Below are positions 33,528 to 42,363 of a stretch of 64,000 nucleotides of DNA, one piece after another. The stretch spans positions 124,001 through 188,000 of the forward strand of contig NZ_JBFUPW010000001.1 in NCBI RefSeq assembly GCF_041360795.1. The letters are read 5' to 3'. A model generated the notes under the pieces. That model saw nothing but the letters and a program-made list of their open reading frames with translations. It made no database searches and was not told the origin of the DNA. Each line of letters begins with the position of its first letter. Positions within the stretch are counted from its first letter, which is position 1. Both the position numbers and the translations under genes were made by a program. The DNA comes from Arthrobacter_E sp041360795 (lineage in GTDB: Bacteria > Actinomycetota > Actinomycetes > Actinomycetales > Micrococcaceae).

Positions 33528-34052
33528 ATGCTGACTCTGATCGCGCCCCACCCCGACGCCTATGACGCCTGGAAAGACTGCCTGCACGACTTCGGCGACG
33601 GCCCTCTGGACGGCTCCGGATTCAACCAGGAGGTGGCGGCTCCGAACCTGAGCCGGGAGGGGTTCGAGCAGTACCTGACGCAGCGCCTCACGGAGGGTGA
33701 CACGTCCGTGGAACCGGCTCCGGGCCGGGTGCACTGCAGCTATTACTGGATCGTGGAGGACGGCCAGGACGACATCCTCGGCTTCCTGGCCATCCGGCAC
33801 GACCTCAACGACTTCCTGTTCAACTACGGCGGCCACATCGGCTACTCGGTGCGGCCCTCCGCGCGTCGCCGGGGTGTCGCGACCAAGGCGCTCGCCGAAT
33901 CCCTGCGGCTCGCCCCAGGCCTGGGCATCCAGGACGTCCTGGTCACGTGTGTGGAGGAGAACGAGGCCTCCCGTGCCGTGATCGAGGGCAATGACGGACA
34001 ATACGAGGACACGAGGGACGGGTTCCGCCGGTACTGGTTCCCGGTCGGCTGA
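33528..34052 (+). CDS. GNAT-family N-acetyltransferase
   Basis: 174 residues. The acetyl-CoA binding region is visible as HIGYSVRPSARRRGVATKAL (R-x-x-G-x-A), and strand 5 leads to VTCVEENEASRAVIEGNDG. It follows the other GNAT gene by 54 nt on the same strand but is not similar in its N-terminal half (YDAWKDCLHDFGDG). It belongs to the family that includes poorly characterised actinobacterial acetyltransferases. Substrate unknown. Confidence 0.85.
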   Translation: MLTLIAPHPDAYDAWKDCLHDFGDGPLDGSGFNQEVAAPNLSREGFEQYLTQRLTEGDTSVEPAPGRVHCSYYWIVEDGQDDILGFLAIRHDLNDFLFNYGGHIGYSVRPSARRRGVATKALAESLRLAPGLGIQDVLVTCVEENEASRAVIEGNDGQYEDTRDGFRRYWFPVG

Positions 34053-34067
34053 CGCACGCGGCCCGGA

Positions 34068-34111
34068 CATGCTGAAGGCCCGCCCCGAGAACGGGGCGGG
34101 CCTTCAGCATG
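34068..34111. terminator. Terminator between GNAT gene and ptrB
   Basis: A perfect 20-bp stem (34068-34087 with 34092-34111), AGAA loop, between convergent genes. Confidence 0.9.
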
Positions 34112-34132
34112 CGTGAGGGTGGCGGGGGCGTT

Positions 34133-36346
34133 CTACCGCGGTCCCGCGCCCGGCAGCAGCTCACGGGCGCCCAGGGCGTCCGTGATGAAGGCGTAGTCCC
34201 AGGCGCGCTCGCGCCACTGGACGTAGCGGCCGGAGGCGCCGCCGTGACCGCCGTCCATCTCGATCTTCAGGACCACGGGCTCCGAGCCGGTGTTCTTGTC
34301 CCGCAGGGCCTGGACCCACTTGGCGGGCTCCACGTAGAGGACGCGGGTGTCGTTGAAGGACGTGACCGCCGCGATCTTCGGGTACGCGGTCTCCCGGATG
34401 TTCTCGTACGGCGTGTAGCTCTTCATGTACGCGTAGACCTCGGGGTCCGTGATCGGATTGCCCCACTCCTCCCATTCGAGAGCGGAGAGCGGCAGTTCCG
34501 GATCAAGGATGGTGGTCAGGGCGTCCACGAACGGCACCTGCGCCACGATGGCCGCGTACTTCTCCGGCGCCAGGTTCGCGACGGCGCCCATGAGGAGGCC
34601 GCCGGCCGAGCCGCCCAGGGCGGCGACCCGCTGCGGGTCCACCCAGCCCGCGGACACGAGGTGGTCCGTGGCGGCGATGAAGTCCGTGAAGGTGTTCTTC
34701 TTGGCGAGCTTCTTGCCCTGTTCGTACCAGCGCCGGCCGAGCTCGCCGCCGCCACGGATATGGGCGTCCACGAACACGATGCCGCGGTCCAGCAGCGAGA
34801 GGCGCGAGACCACGAAGGCCGGGTCCATGCTGACCTCGTAGGAGCCGTAGCCGTACACGAGGCCGGGTGCGGTGCCGTCCGCCTGCACCGAACGGTGCCG
34901 CAGCACGGACAGCGGGATGCGGGTCCCGTCGGAGGCCGTGGCCCACTCGCGGGTGGCCACGTAATCGGACGGGTCGTACCCGCCGAGCACGGGCTGTTCG
35001 CGGCGCAGCAGGAGCTCGCCCGCCGGTGCGTCCGCGGTCGGAAGCACGAAGTCGTAGACCCGTGTCGGGGTGAGGAAACTCGTGTAGCCCAGGCGGACCA
35101 TGGGGGCGTCGTGGTCGGCGCCGCTCAGGTAGGCCGTGAACAGCTCTTCATCGAAGACGGGTTCCACAGGATCGGCCTGCCGCGGGGTGCCCAGGCCTTC
35201 ACGGGGCAGGAACTGCACGCGCTCCAAGGTGTCCTCGCGCACCGACAGGACGACGTAGTCCTTCAGGATCGCGGTCCCGTTCACGCGGACGTCATCGGAA
35301 TGCGGCACCAGGGTGACCCACTGCTGGTCCTCCAGGGGCTGGGAGAGCTCGTCCCACGCGGCGAAGGAGACCATGGAGTTCACGGCGTCCCGGTCGTGGG
35401 TCAGCAGGACGCCATCCACGGGCTCGCCGTCGTCCTCCGTTACCAGGGTGAACGGCTCCGCCTCGTAGAGGATGCGCGCGTCGCGGGGGATCACGGTGCG
35501 CAGGCCGGCGCCGGGGTGGGCGAAGTCGAGCAGGCGCACCTCGCTGTACTCGGAGCAGGACGACGCGACCACCAAGTGGGTCCGCTCGGCGGACAGCTCG
35601 AAGCCGAGCCACATGCCGGGGTCGTCCTCCTGGTAGACGAGCTCGTCCTCCGCCACCGGGGTGCCCAGGGTGTGGCTGCGGATCTGGTGTGGACGCCAGG
35701 TCTCGTCCACCACCGTGTAGAACAGGCGCGAGCCGTCGGGGGAGAAGGCCAGTCCGTAGAAGGCGCCCTCGATCACGTCCGGCAGGAGCTCGCCCGTGCG
35801 GAGGTCCTTGACGCGGACCGTGAAGCGCTCGTCGCCGGCGTTGTCCACGGCGTAGGCGTACAGGGTGCCGTCGCGCGTCACGGCCGTGCCGCCCACCGAG
35901 AAGAACGGCTGCCCCTCGGCTTCCGCGTTGCCGTCCAGGAGGGTCTGCTCGCCGTCGAGCACGACGTCGGCCTCCACCACCGGCGGCGTCCAGTCGGCCA
36001 GGGGGGCGCCGGAGTCCGCTGCCGCCACGCGGCAGAACACGGGGTAGTCCTTGCCCTCGGCGGTCCGCGTGAAGTACCACCAGCCGTCCTTGCGGCCGGG
36101 CACCGAGAGGTCGGTCTCGAGCGTGCGGCCCTTGATCTCCTGGAAGATCGCCTCGCGGAGCGGCTCCTGATCCGCGGTCACGGCCTCCTGGTAGGCGTTC
36201 TCCGCCTCGAGGTGCTGCACGACCTCGGCGTTCTCCTTGTCGCGGAGCCATTCGTAGTCGTCCACGAACACGTCCCCGTGATGGGTGCGTTCGACGGGGA
36301 CCTTCTTGGCGCGGGGCGGCTGAGGAGCGTGTGGTGTTGCGGTCAT
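34133..36346 (-). CDS. ptrB: Oligopeptidase B (S9A serine peptidase)
   Basis: Cytoplasmic serine peptidase that cleaves short peptides after basic residues. 737 residues: an N-terminal seven-bladed propeller (about 75-400, containing DDYEWLRD at its lead-in), then an alpha/beta-hydrolase domain. The nucleophile is in ALGGSAGGLLMG, the Asp near FNDTRVLYVEPAKW, and the His in DGGHGGASGRY. No signal peptide is present. It is monocistronic, with a terminator on the 3' side, and abuts an MFS gene on the 5' side (64 bp). Confidence 0.94.
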   Translation of the reverse strand: MTATPHAPQPPRAKKVPVERTHHGDVFVDDYEWLRDKENAEVVQHLEAENAYQEAVTADQEPLREAIFQEIKGRTLETDLSVPGRKDGWWYFTRTAEGKDYPVFCRVAAADSGAPLADWTPPVVEADVVLDGEQTLLDGNAEAEGQPFFSVGGTAVTRDGTLYAYAVDNAGDERFTVRVKDLRTGELLPDVIEGAFYGLAFSPDGSRLFYTVVDETWRPHQIRSHTLGTPVAEDELVYQEDDPGMWLGFELSAERTHLVVASSCSEYSEVRLLDFAHPGAGLRTVIPRDARILYEAEPFTLVTEDDGEPVDGVLLTHDRDAVNSMVSFAAWDELSQPLEDQQWVTLVPHSDDVRVNGTAILKDYVVLSVREDTLERVQFLPREGLGTPRQADPVEPVFDEELFTAYLSGADHDAPMVRLGYTSFLTPTRVYDFVLPTADAPAGELLLRREQPVLGGYDPSDYVATREWATASDGTRIPLSVLRHRSVQADGTAPGLVYGYGSYEVSMDPAFVVSRLSLLDRGIVFVDAHIRGGGELGRRWYEQGKKLAKKNTFTDFIAATDHLVSAGWVDPQRVAALGGSAGGLLMGAVANLAPEKYAAIVAQVPFVDALTTILDPELPLSALEWEEWGNPITDPEVYAYMKSYTPYENIRETAYPKIAAVTSFNDTRVLYVEPAKWVQALRDKNTGSEPVVLKIEMDGGHGGASGRYVQWRERAWDYAFITDALGARELLPGAGPR

Positions 36347-36410
36347 GACCCCAGCCTAGTGGGACGGGAAGCGCTGGAGAGGGGGTGGGAATCGGCTGTC
36401 GGCGAACGCC

Positions 36411-37658
36411 TCAGGCCGCCGCGAACGTCCGCCATCTCGGGCTCAGGCTGAAGGCGGCGGCCACGGCGAGGAGGAAGCACGCGAGTGCCAGCCAGGCCGA
36501 GGGCACGCCGCCGATCTGTGCCAGCACTCCGGCGGCCACCGAGAAGACGGCCTTGGCGAGCCCGGCGCCCGCATTGCGGACCGCCATGTAGCGGCCGATC
36601 TGGCCTTCCGGGGCGAGCTGGTTGGTCGCGATCTGCATGCCGACCACATGGGCCGTGATGATCAGGGCGGTGACGCCGACCAGGAAGACCGCCAGGATGG
36701 CCGGCCACTGCGGCGCCAGGAGCAGGCTCAGCACGCCGCCACTCACCAGGGCGTAGCGCTGGACCATTCTCCGGACCCGGGCCGAGAGGCCGAGGAGCGC
36801 TCCGGCCAGGACTCCGCCGAGCATGGCCGAGATGTCCAGCGCCGAGTAGAACGGGGCGGAGCCGGGGACGACGGCGTCGGCGTAGGAGGGGAGGAGTGCG
36901 GTGAGGAATTGCAGCGCACCGCTGCTGGGGATCGACACCAGGAGCACGAGCGCGAGCATCCTGCCGCCGTCGAGGGGCTGTGGCGCGCCCTCGGCGCCGA
37001 TGACGGAGACAGCGGCGGCCGACGACGGTGCGCCGCTCCGCGCCCCTCGCGGTCGTGCGTCCGGTGCCTGGCCGCCGTCGTGCGCCTTGTCCGCTCGATC
37101 GCTGCGGCTCAGGCTCCGGACGAGCAGGACGCTCGCCGCATACAGTGCGCTTGCGGTGACGAAGCACCATGTGGCGCTGACGAGGGCGAGGAGAAGACCC
37201 GACAGGCCACTGCCGACCACGCCGCCGATGATCGTCGTCGAGGAGATCCGGCCCTGAACGGCGGGGAGGTCTTCGCGCCCGATGATGAGCCGGAGCGCAC
37301 GGGCCAGCGCACTCTTGTTGGCCAGCTTGGCGATGCTCAGTGTCCCCTGCGAGGCACAGAACAGGGTGATGAGCACCGGCACGGGTACCTCTGCCACCAC
37401 CGAGACGGCGAGCACCAGGGAGAAGGCCACGCAGACCCAGTTCGTCCGGCTCAGGGTGGTGACCGCGGAGCCGCGGTCGAAGGCCCGGCGCAGAGCGATT
37501 CCGGCGATCACCCCGGGAAGGTAGGCGAAGGCGTTCACCACTCCGACCATCGACGCGCTGCCCGTGAGATGCAGCGTGGTCCACAGGAGAGCGACGAGCT
37601 GGACGGCCTCCGCGACCGCACCCACAGCGGCGAAGCACGTCAGTGCCCACTTGTGCAT
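36411..37658 (-). CDS. MFS transporter
   Basis: Major-facilitator protein of about 415 residues with 12 predicted helices. The start is the ATG at 37658 (MHKWALTCFAAVGAV), after an AAAGGGGCGGAG ribosome site; a longer frame from 37727 adds a hydrophilic stretch with no membrane context. The central loop between helices 6 and 7 is long and low complexity (ARPRGARSGAPSSAAA). It shows no strong drug-efflux motif, so the substrate is unassigned. It is divergent from an MBL-fold hydrolase gene. Confidence 0.82.
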   Translation of the reverse strand: MHKWALTCFAAVGAVAEAVQLVALLWTTLHLTGSASMVGVVNAFAYLPGVIAGIALRRAFDRGSAVTTLSRTNWVCVAFSLVLAVSVVAEVPVPVLITLFCASQGTLSIAKLANKSALARALRLIIGREDLPAVQGRISSTTIIGGVVGSGLSGLLLALVSATWCFVTASALYAASVLLVRSLSRSDRADKAHDGGQAPDARPRGARSGAPSSAAAVSVIGAEGAPQPLDGGRMLALVLLVSIPSSGALQFLTALLPSYADAVVPGSAPFYSALDISAMLGGVLAGALLGLSARVRRMVQRYALVSGGVLSLLLAPQWPAILAVFLVGVTALIITAHVVGMQIATNQLAPEGQIGRYMAVRNAGAGLAKAVFSVAAGVLAQIGGVPSAWLALACFLLAVAAAFSLSPRWRTFAAA

Positions 37659-37885
37659 CTCCGCCCCTTTCCCGGCCGGGTCGACTCTGGGCCAACTCCG
37701 GTTCTCTCGCCCGGCGGCCGTGGCCATTAAGCCACGAGAGCGGGGGCGTCGCGAGTCACACGCCTCGCCGGGCGACGCCTCCCGTGCACGCGTGTCTCAG
37801 GGAAGCCGGAGGGTCCAGGGGTACGATGAGCGACATCTAGGGATCAGGCATACGTGCCTGCTCACCGGCGATACAGGAGGTTCCC

Positions 37886-38704
37886 GTGGCGGTGCACGAT
37901 GTCGGTCTGCGAGATCTGGGGCAGGGCAGTTACGTCCTGACCACGGAGGCGGAGTTTCTCAACACCGGGCTGGTGGTGGGCCAGGAAAGGGCTCTCGTCA
38001 TCGACACCGGGTGCGGTCCGCGGCAGGGCCGGGAGATCCTGGAGGCGGTGCGCAGCGTGACCGATCTGCCGCTCGTGGTGGTGAACACCCACGCGCACTA
38101 CGACCACTTCTTCGGCAATGCCGTGTTCCGCGAGGCGGGGGCCACCGAGTTCTGGGCTCATGAGAACACCGCCCGTGCCATCGAGGAATCGGGAGAGTCG
38201 CAGCGTCCGGCAGTGGAGGTCTTCGAACCTGAGATGGCGGCCGGCGAGGGCGAGGACACCGTCCTGGTGGTGCCGGAGGCGATCGTCCGGGACCAACCGG
38301 TGCTGGTGGACCTGGGCGGCGTGAGCGTGCAGCTGTTCCACCTGGGCCGCGGCCACACCGACGGCGACCTCCTGGTGGGCACCGCGACGACTCTCTACGC
38401 GGGTGACCTGGTCGAACACGGCGGCTACCCGGCCTTCGAGGATTCCTACCCGGTGGAGTGGGCGGATGCCCTGCGGCACATCTCGGCATTGCGCCACCGC
38501 TACGAATACCTGGTCCCCGGGCATGGCGCCCCGATGGACGACCGCGAAGTGAAGACCATGGCGGACACGATGGTGATGGCTGTCCGGCAGGCGCACCAGG
38601 CCACGCGGGAGACCCCGGACGACGCCACCAAGGCCATCCCCGTGCTTCCGTATGGCCCGGAGCAGTCCCGTCACTTCATCCGCCGGCTCCGCGTCACGGC
38701 TTAG
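37886..38704 (+). CDS. MBL-fold metallo-hydrolase
   Basis: 272-residue metallo-beta-lactamase-fold enzyme. The metal motif is NTHAHYDHFFGN (HxHxDH), the second His lies in GRGHTDGDLL, the bridging Asp in LYAGDLV, and the third His in LVPGHGAPM. The GTG at 37886 has an AGGAGG site 6 nt upstream. It belongs to a hydrolase group without a defined substrate in Actinobacteria. It is divergent from the MFS gene and followed by a small hypothetical gene. Confidence 0.88.
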   Translation: MAVHDVGLRDLGQGSYVLTTEAEFLNTGLVVGQERALVIDTGCGPRQGREILEAVRSVTDLPLVVVNTHAHYDHFFGNAVFREAGATEFWAHENTARAIEESGESQRPAVEVFEPEMAAGEGEDTVLVVPEAIVRDQPVLVDLGGVSVQLFHLGRGHTDGDLLVGTATTLYAGDLVEHGGYPAFEDSYPVEWADALRHISALRHRYEYLVPGHGAPMDDREVKTMADTMVMAVRQAHQATRETPDDATKAIPVLPYGPEQSRHFIRRLRVTA

Positions 38705-38868
38705 GGCGGCGCGAGCCGGCGCCGGAGGTCCGGAAGTGCCCCCTTGCCACCGTCGTTCGCTTCTGGATAGCCTGAAAGCTCGACGATCGAGCATTTATGG
38801 CTGTCGAGGGAAGTGGGTGGCCGCACTGTTCGGCATCTCTCTCAGGACGGCTCTGGAAAGGGGACAGG

Positions 38869-39156
38869 ATGAACGACGCCAGGAATGAAGAACGCAATTC
38901 AGGGAAGCCCGTCGAGCGGCAGGAAGCTGACGACGCGGTGGCCGAGGACGAGGTGACGCCGTCGTCGCAGGGACTCGGCGCCGTCCTGGGCGATGCCGAG
39001 CGGACGCCCAACCCGGGCCCCGTCAAGGAACCCAGTCCAGCCGACAAGGCCGCGATCGAGCAGGTCTCCGAGGAGTACGAAGTCGTGCGCACCGAGGACG
39101 GCGAAGACTATCTTCAGCCGCGTGAGAGCAGCGACGGCGGCGACCACCAGAACTGA
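38869..39156 (+). CDS. Small acidic hypothetical protein
   Basis: 95 residues, strongly acidic and polar, without membrane segments or cysteines. Predicted to be largely disordered, with one helical stretch (ADKAAIEQVSEEYEVVRTED). The ATG at 38869 has a purine-rich ribosome site (GGAAAGGGGACAGG). A strong terminator follows the stop. It resembles stress-associated small proteins of Arthrobacter in composition only. No family recognised. Confidence 0.65.
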   Translation: MNDARNEERNSGKPVERQEADDAVAEDEVTPSSQGLGAVLGDAERTPNPGPVKEPSPADKAAIEQVSEEYEVVRTEDGEDYLQPRESSDGGDHQN

Positions 39157-39188
39157 GCGGTGGTTCCGACCACCACTCCGCCCCCCAT

Positions 39189-39220
39189 GAAGGCCGCCCG
39201 GGACTGCCCGGGCGGCCTTC
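39189..39220 (+). terminator. Terminator after the small acidic protein
   Basis: A perfect 14-bp stem (39189-39202 with 39207-39220), 4-nt loop. Confidence 0.85.
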
Positions 39221-39276
39221 GTGCTGTCCGGACGGGGCTCGCCTGTCGTGGTGGCCGGGCGTGCCAGAATGCCTGG

Positions 39277-39774
39277 ATGGACGAAACATGGGACGGGCGG
39301 ATCGCCGCCTTCTGGGCCGATGCCGGCAGCCGCGATCCGAAAACCCTCCTCGCCGCGATGACGGAACTCGTCCGGGAACAGCCAGAGGGCGACCCGGCCG
39401 CGTTGTACGAACTCGCCTCGGTCCACGACTTCCTCGGTCACGAAAGCCAGGCGATTCCGCTGTATCAGGCGGCGCTCGACGGCAGCCTCGACGGTGAACG
39501 CAAGCCGCAGGCGGTCATCCAGCTGGCCAGTTCCCTGCGGAATGTCGGGCGCGCGCCGGAAGCTGTGAGCCTCCTGGAGGACTTTCCGGAGGACCCGACG
39601 ACGGGCTCGGCGTCGCGGGCCTTCCTCGCCTTGGCGTTGTTCGACGCCGGCCGCTCCCGGGAGGCCCTGCAGGTCGCCCTGGCAGCGCTCGCACCGACGC
39701 TCCCGCTGTACTCGGGCACGGTCGCGGCCTACGCCGACGAGCTGGAGGAGCCCGGAACCCAGGGGCGTCAGTGA
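39277..39774 (+). CDS. Tetratricopeptide-repeat protein
   Basis: 165 residues of alpha-helical TPR-like repeats (for example ALYELASVHDFLGHESQAIPLYQAAL, seen from ALYELASVHD, and AVIQLASSLRNVGRAPEAVSLL). It matches the small soluble TPR proteins of Actinobacteria. CAGAAT ends 6 nt before the ATG at 39277, so it is probably leaderless. The 3' end is immediately followed by a long hairpin. It probably mediates protein contacts; partners unknown. Confidence 0.84.
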   Translation: MDETWDGRIAAFWADAGSRDPKTLLAAMTELVREQPEGDPAALYELASVHDFLGHESQAIPLYQAALDGSLDGERKPQAVIQLASSLRNVGRAPEAVSLLEDFPEDPTTGSASRAFLALALFDAGRSREALQVALAALAPTLPLYSGTVAAYADELEEPGTQGRQ

Positions 39775-39777
39775 GCT

Positions 39778-39842
39778 GAGTTCGTGGTTTCCGGGTGAGT
39801 TCGTGGACTGTGCCCGCGAACTCACCCGTAACCCACGAACTC
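39778..39842. terminator. Long hairpin between TPR gene and amidase
   Basis: Arms 39778-39806 and 39814-39842 match at 26 of 29 positions. Each arm has two GAGTTCGTGG-type units, so the hairpin is also internally repeated. It begins 3 nt after the TPR stop and lies between convergent genes. It contains GTTTCCGGG at 39787. Confidence 0.75.
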
Positions 39843-39887
39843 GCGTCGCTGCACCGGCGGACCGCTGCTGGGACGCCGGGCCCGAGC

Positions 39888-41618
39888 TCAGCCCAGGCGC
39901 GGGGTCCGCGGGGGCTCGGTGCGGCGCTCGCCGGTGGCCTCGAACGCGGCGGCGTAGCCCAGGAGTTCGTTGTCCGAGTAGGCCTTGCCCCAGAAGCTCA
40001 GCCCGACCGGCATGCCGATGTCCGCCATGGTGCCCATAGGGACCGTGACCGTGGGGATGCCGAGGTGCCGCGGGACCAGGTTGCCGTTGGACACCCACAC
40101 CCCGTTGCGCCACCCGAGATCCGCGGACTCCTCCCGCACGTCCATGTCGGCCGGTCCCACATCGGCCGCGGCCGGCAGGATCACGGCGTCCAGACCGAGC
40201 CCGTCCATCCACTCCTCGAGGTCCACGCGCCGGGTCTTCTCCAGGCCCAGCAGGCCGGGCTCCAGGGTGTACAGTTCGCGCGGATGGGTGATCGGCCGGT
40301 CGGCGACGACCACGGGGTACTCCGCGATGTCGTCGTCGAAGCCCGTGTAGCGATCCGGGAGCGCGCCCTCCGGGTGCGGGAAGATCGAGGCGCCGTCCAC
40401 CTGGGTCAGGCTGTTGAGCGCCGGGTCGCCGTTGGCGGCGAGGAAGTCGTCCCAGCTCCAGGCGGAGAGATCGATGATCTCCTCCTGCAGGTACTCCGGG
40501 GAGACGAAACCGCGGGTCGTGATGCTCGGTGCGCCCGGGCGGTCGGACTCGTAGTTCGACACCACGGGGAAGTCGACCTCGACGACCTCGGCGCCCGCGG
40601 CTTCCAGATCCCGGCGGGCCGCCTCCCACAGGGCGATCACCGAAGCCCGCGTGTCGATCCGCTGCCCCGTGGGACCGCCGATGCCCCGGGCCGACGGCGG
40701 CTCGCCCTCCGCGAGGGTGCCGGCGTCGTCGTCCTTGTTGATGTACATCGTCGGGACGCCGAAGCGCTTGCCGCGCAGCAGGGCGGCGCGCTCGCCGCGA
40801 TCCGCCGGGACGAGCCCAGGGTAGGACGCCGGTCGGACCTCCGACGAGGCGGGGATGTCCACGAATTCCTGGACGCGCCAGAAGTCGCCGCGGGTCTCGG
40901 CGTCATCGGCGACGATCACGTCCAGGACCTCCAGCAGGTCGTCCATGCTGCGGGTATGCGGCACCACGACGTCCATGGTGGGGACGAGCGGCCAGTTGCC
41001 ACGCACGGAGATGACGCCGCGGGAGGGCGTGTAAGCGCACAGCGCGTTGTTCGACGCCGGCGCGCGGCCGCTGGACCACGTCTCCTCGCCGAGGCCGAAG
41101 GCGGCGAAGCTGGCGGCGGTCGCGGTTCCGGAGCCGTTGGAGGAACCCGAGCCGAAGGCCGCGGTGAGGAAGTCGCCGTTGTAGGGGCTCTCGGCGCGGC
41201 CGTAGACGCCGCGCTGCATCCCGCCGTTGGCCATCGGCGGCATGTTCGTCAGGCCCACCAGGACGGCGCCGGCGCCGCGTAGCCGCTCGATGGTGAAGGC
41301 GTCCTTCTGGGCCACCAGCTCCTGGAAGGCGGGGGAACCGGCCGCGGCGGTGAGGCCTTTCGCCAGGTACGAGTCCTTGGCGGTGTACGGGATGCCGTCC
41401 AGAGGGCCGAGGGCGTCACCCGCGGCTCGGCGGGCGTCCGAGGCCTCGGCGTCCGCGCGGGCGGCGGGGTTCATGACCACCAGGGCGTTGAGCTCGCCGT
41501 CGTAGGCCTCGATGCGGGCGAGGTAGGCGTCCAGAAGCTCGACGGCGGTGGTCTCGCCGGAGTCGAGGACGGCGCGCAGCTGCGCGATGGAGGCTTCGAC
41601 GACGTCGATGCGGGCCAT
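39888..41618 (-). CDS. Amidase-signature hydrolase
   Basis: 576-residue amidase-signature enzyme. The Ser-Ser-Lys triad is visible as TAKDSYL (Lys) and FGSGSSNGSGTATA (cis-Ser and nucleophile Ser). It starts at the ATG at 41618 (MARIDVVEASIAQL). The C-terminal half includes LPAAADVGPADMDV and TVPMGTMADIGMPVGLSFWG. Amidases of this group act on aliphatic or aromatic amides, and the substrate is not fixed. It is divergent from a TetR gene with a shared operator between. Confidence 0.88.
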   Translation of the reverse strand: MARIDVVEASIAQLRAVLDSGETTAVELLDAYLARIEAYDGELNALVVMNPAARADAEASDARRAAGDALGPLDGIPYTAKDSYLAKGLTAAAGSPAFQELVAQKDAFTIERLRGAGAVLVGLTNMPPMANGGMQRGVYGRAESPYNGDFLTAAFGSGSSNGSGTATAASFAAFGLGEETWSSGRAPASNNALCAYTPSRGVISVRGNWPLVPTMDVVVPHTRSMDDLLEVLDVIVADDAETRGDFWRVQEFVDIPASSEVRPASYPGLVPADRGERAALLRGKRFGVPTMYINKDDDAGTLAEGEPPSARGIGGPTGQRIDTRASVIALWEAARRDLEAAGAEVVEVDFPVVSNYESDRPGAPSITTRGFVSPEYLQEEIIDLSAWSWDDFLAANGDPALNSLTQVDGASIFPHPEGALPDRYTGFDDDIAEYPVVVADRPITHPRELYTLEPGLLGLEKTRRVDLEEWMDGLGLDAVILPAAADVGPADMDVREESADLGWRNGVWVSNGNLVPRHLGIPTVTVPMGTMADIGMPVGLSFWGKAYSDNELLGYAAAFEATGERRTEPPRTPRLG

Positions 41619-41649
41619 GGTGTCTCCCTTGAGGGGCGGATGGAAACTG

Positions 41650-41665
41650 TTGATCGAGTGATCAA
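41650..41665. promoter_or_regulatory. TetR operator between amidase and tetR
   Basis: TTGATC (41650-41655) and GATCAA (41660-41665) are perfect 6-bp arms around GAGT, 31 bp from each start codon. The symmetrical location indicates control of both genes by the TetR product. Confidence 0.65.
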
Positions 41666-41696
41666 TTAGCTCCACGGTAGCTAGACTGAGGCCACC

Positions 41697-42323
41697 ATGT
41701 CAACGAAAAACTCCCCGGAGCCATCCGCTCGTCCGGCGCCCCGCGTGCGGAAGAGCCCTGCCGAGCGGCACGCCGAGATCCAGGACGCGGCCGCCGTCGT
41801 CGCGCTGGAGGAGGGGCTCGCGGCCATCACGCTGCGCCGCGTGGCCCGGCAGCTCGGGGTGGCGTCGGGACTCGTGGCGCACTACGAGCCGAGGGTTGAG
41901 GACTTCGTGGCGGCCACCTTCGCGCGGATCGCCGCCGCCGACCGGGCGGAGGTCGAGCAGGCGATGGCCGGGCTCGACGATGCCGCGCTTCGACTCCGCG
42001 CGGTGCTCGCCAGTTCGCTGGACTCGGAGCGCCTGCCCGTCACCGCCGTCTGGGTCGAGGCCTGGGGGCTGGGCCGCCGGAACGAAGCCCTCGCCGCGGC
42101 CGTCCGCGAGGAGATGGACGCCTGGCAAGAGTTGCTGCGGAACGTCATCCGGGACGGGATCCGCGCAGGCGTGTACTCGGCGCCGGACCCGGCCGCGGTG
42201 GCCTGGCAGGTGCTCGGCATGATCGACGGGCTCAACGCGCAGGCCCTGGTGCGCTGGGAGGGCGTCCCGGACCGTCGCGAACACTTCCTCTCGGCGGTGG
42301 AGCACCTGCTCGGCGCGACCTGA
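41697..42323 (+). CDS. TetR-family regulator
   Basis: 208 residues. The N-terminal HTH is typical TetR (AVVALEEGLAAITLRRVARQLGV, then SGLVAHYEPRVEDF, where VAHYEPRVEDF replaces the usual YYHFxxKxxL). The C-terminal ligand domain is divergent. TAGACT (41682-41687) lies 9 nt upstream of the ATG. A palindrome lies between it and the amidase gene, so it probably represses both. Ligand unknown, perhaps an amide related to the amidase substrate. Confidence 0.87.
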   Translation: MSTKNSPEPSARPAPRVRKSPAERHAEIQDAAAVVALEEGLAAITLRRVARQLGVASGLVAHYEPRVEDFVAATFARIAAADRAEVEQAMAGLDDAALRLRAVLASSLDSERLPVTAVWVEAWGLGRRNEALAAAVREEMDAWQELLRNVIRDGIRAGVYSAPDPAAVAWQVLGMIDGLNAQALVRWEGVPDRREHFLSAVEHLLGAT

Positions 42324-42363
42324 CGCGCAGGCGACCTGACGCGCAGGCGGCCCGGCGCGGCAG

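Noticed and set aside
29339..37000. Many long plus-strand frames inside menE, menB, ptrB and MFS genes
   Set aside because: All are antisense or out-of-frame shadows lacking ribosome sites or domain features.
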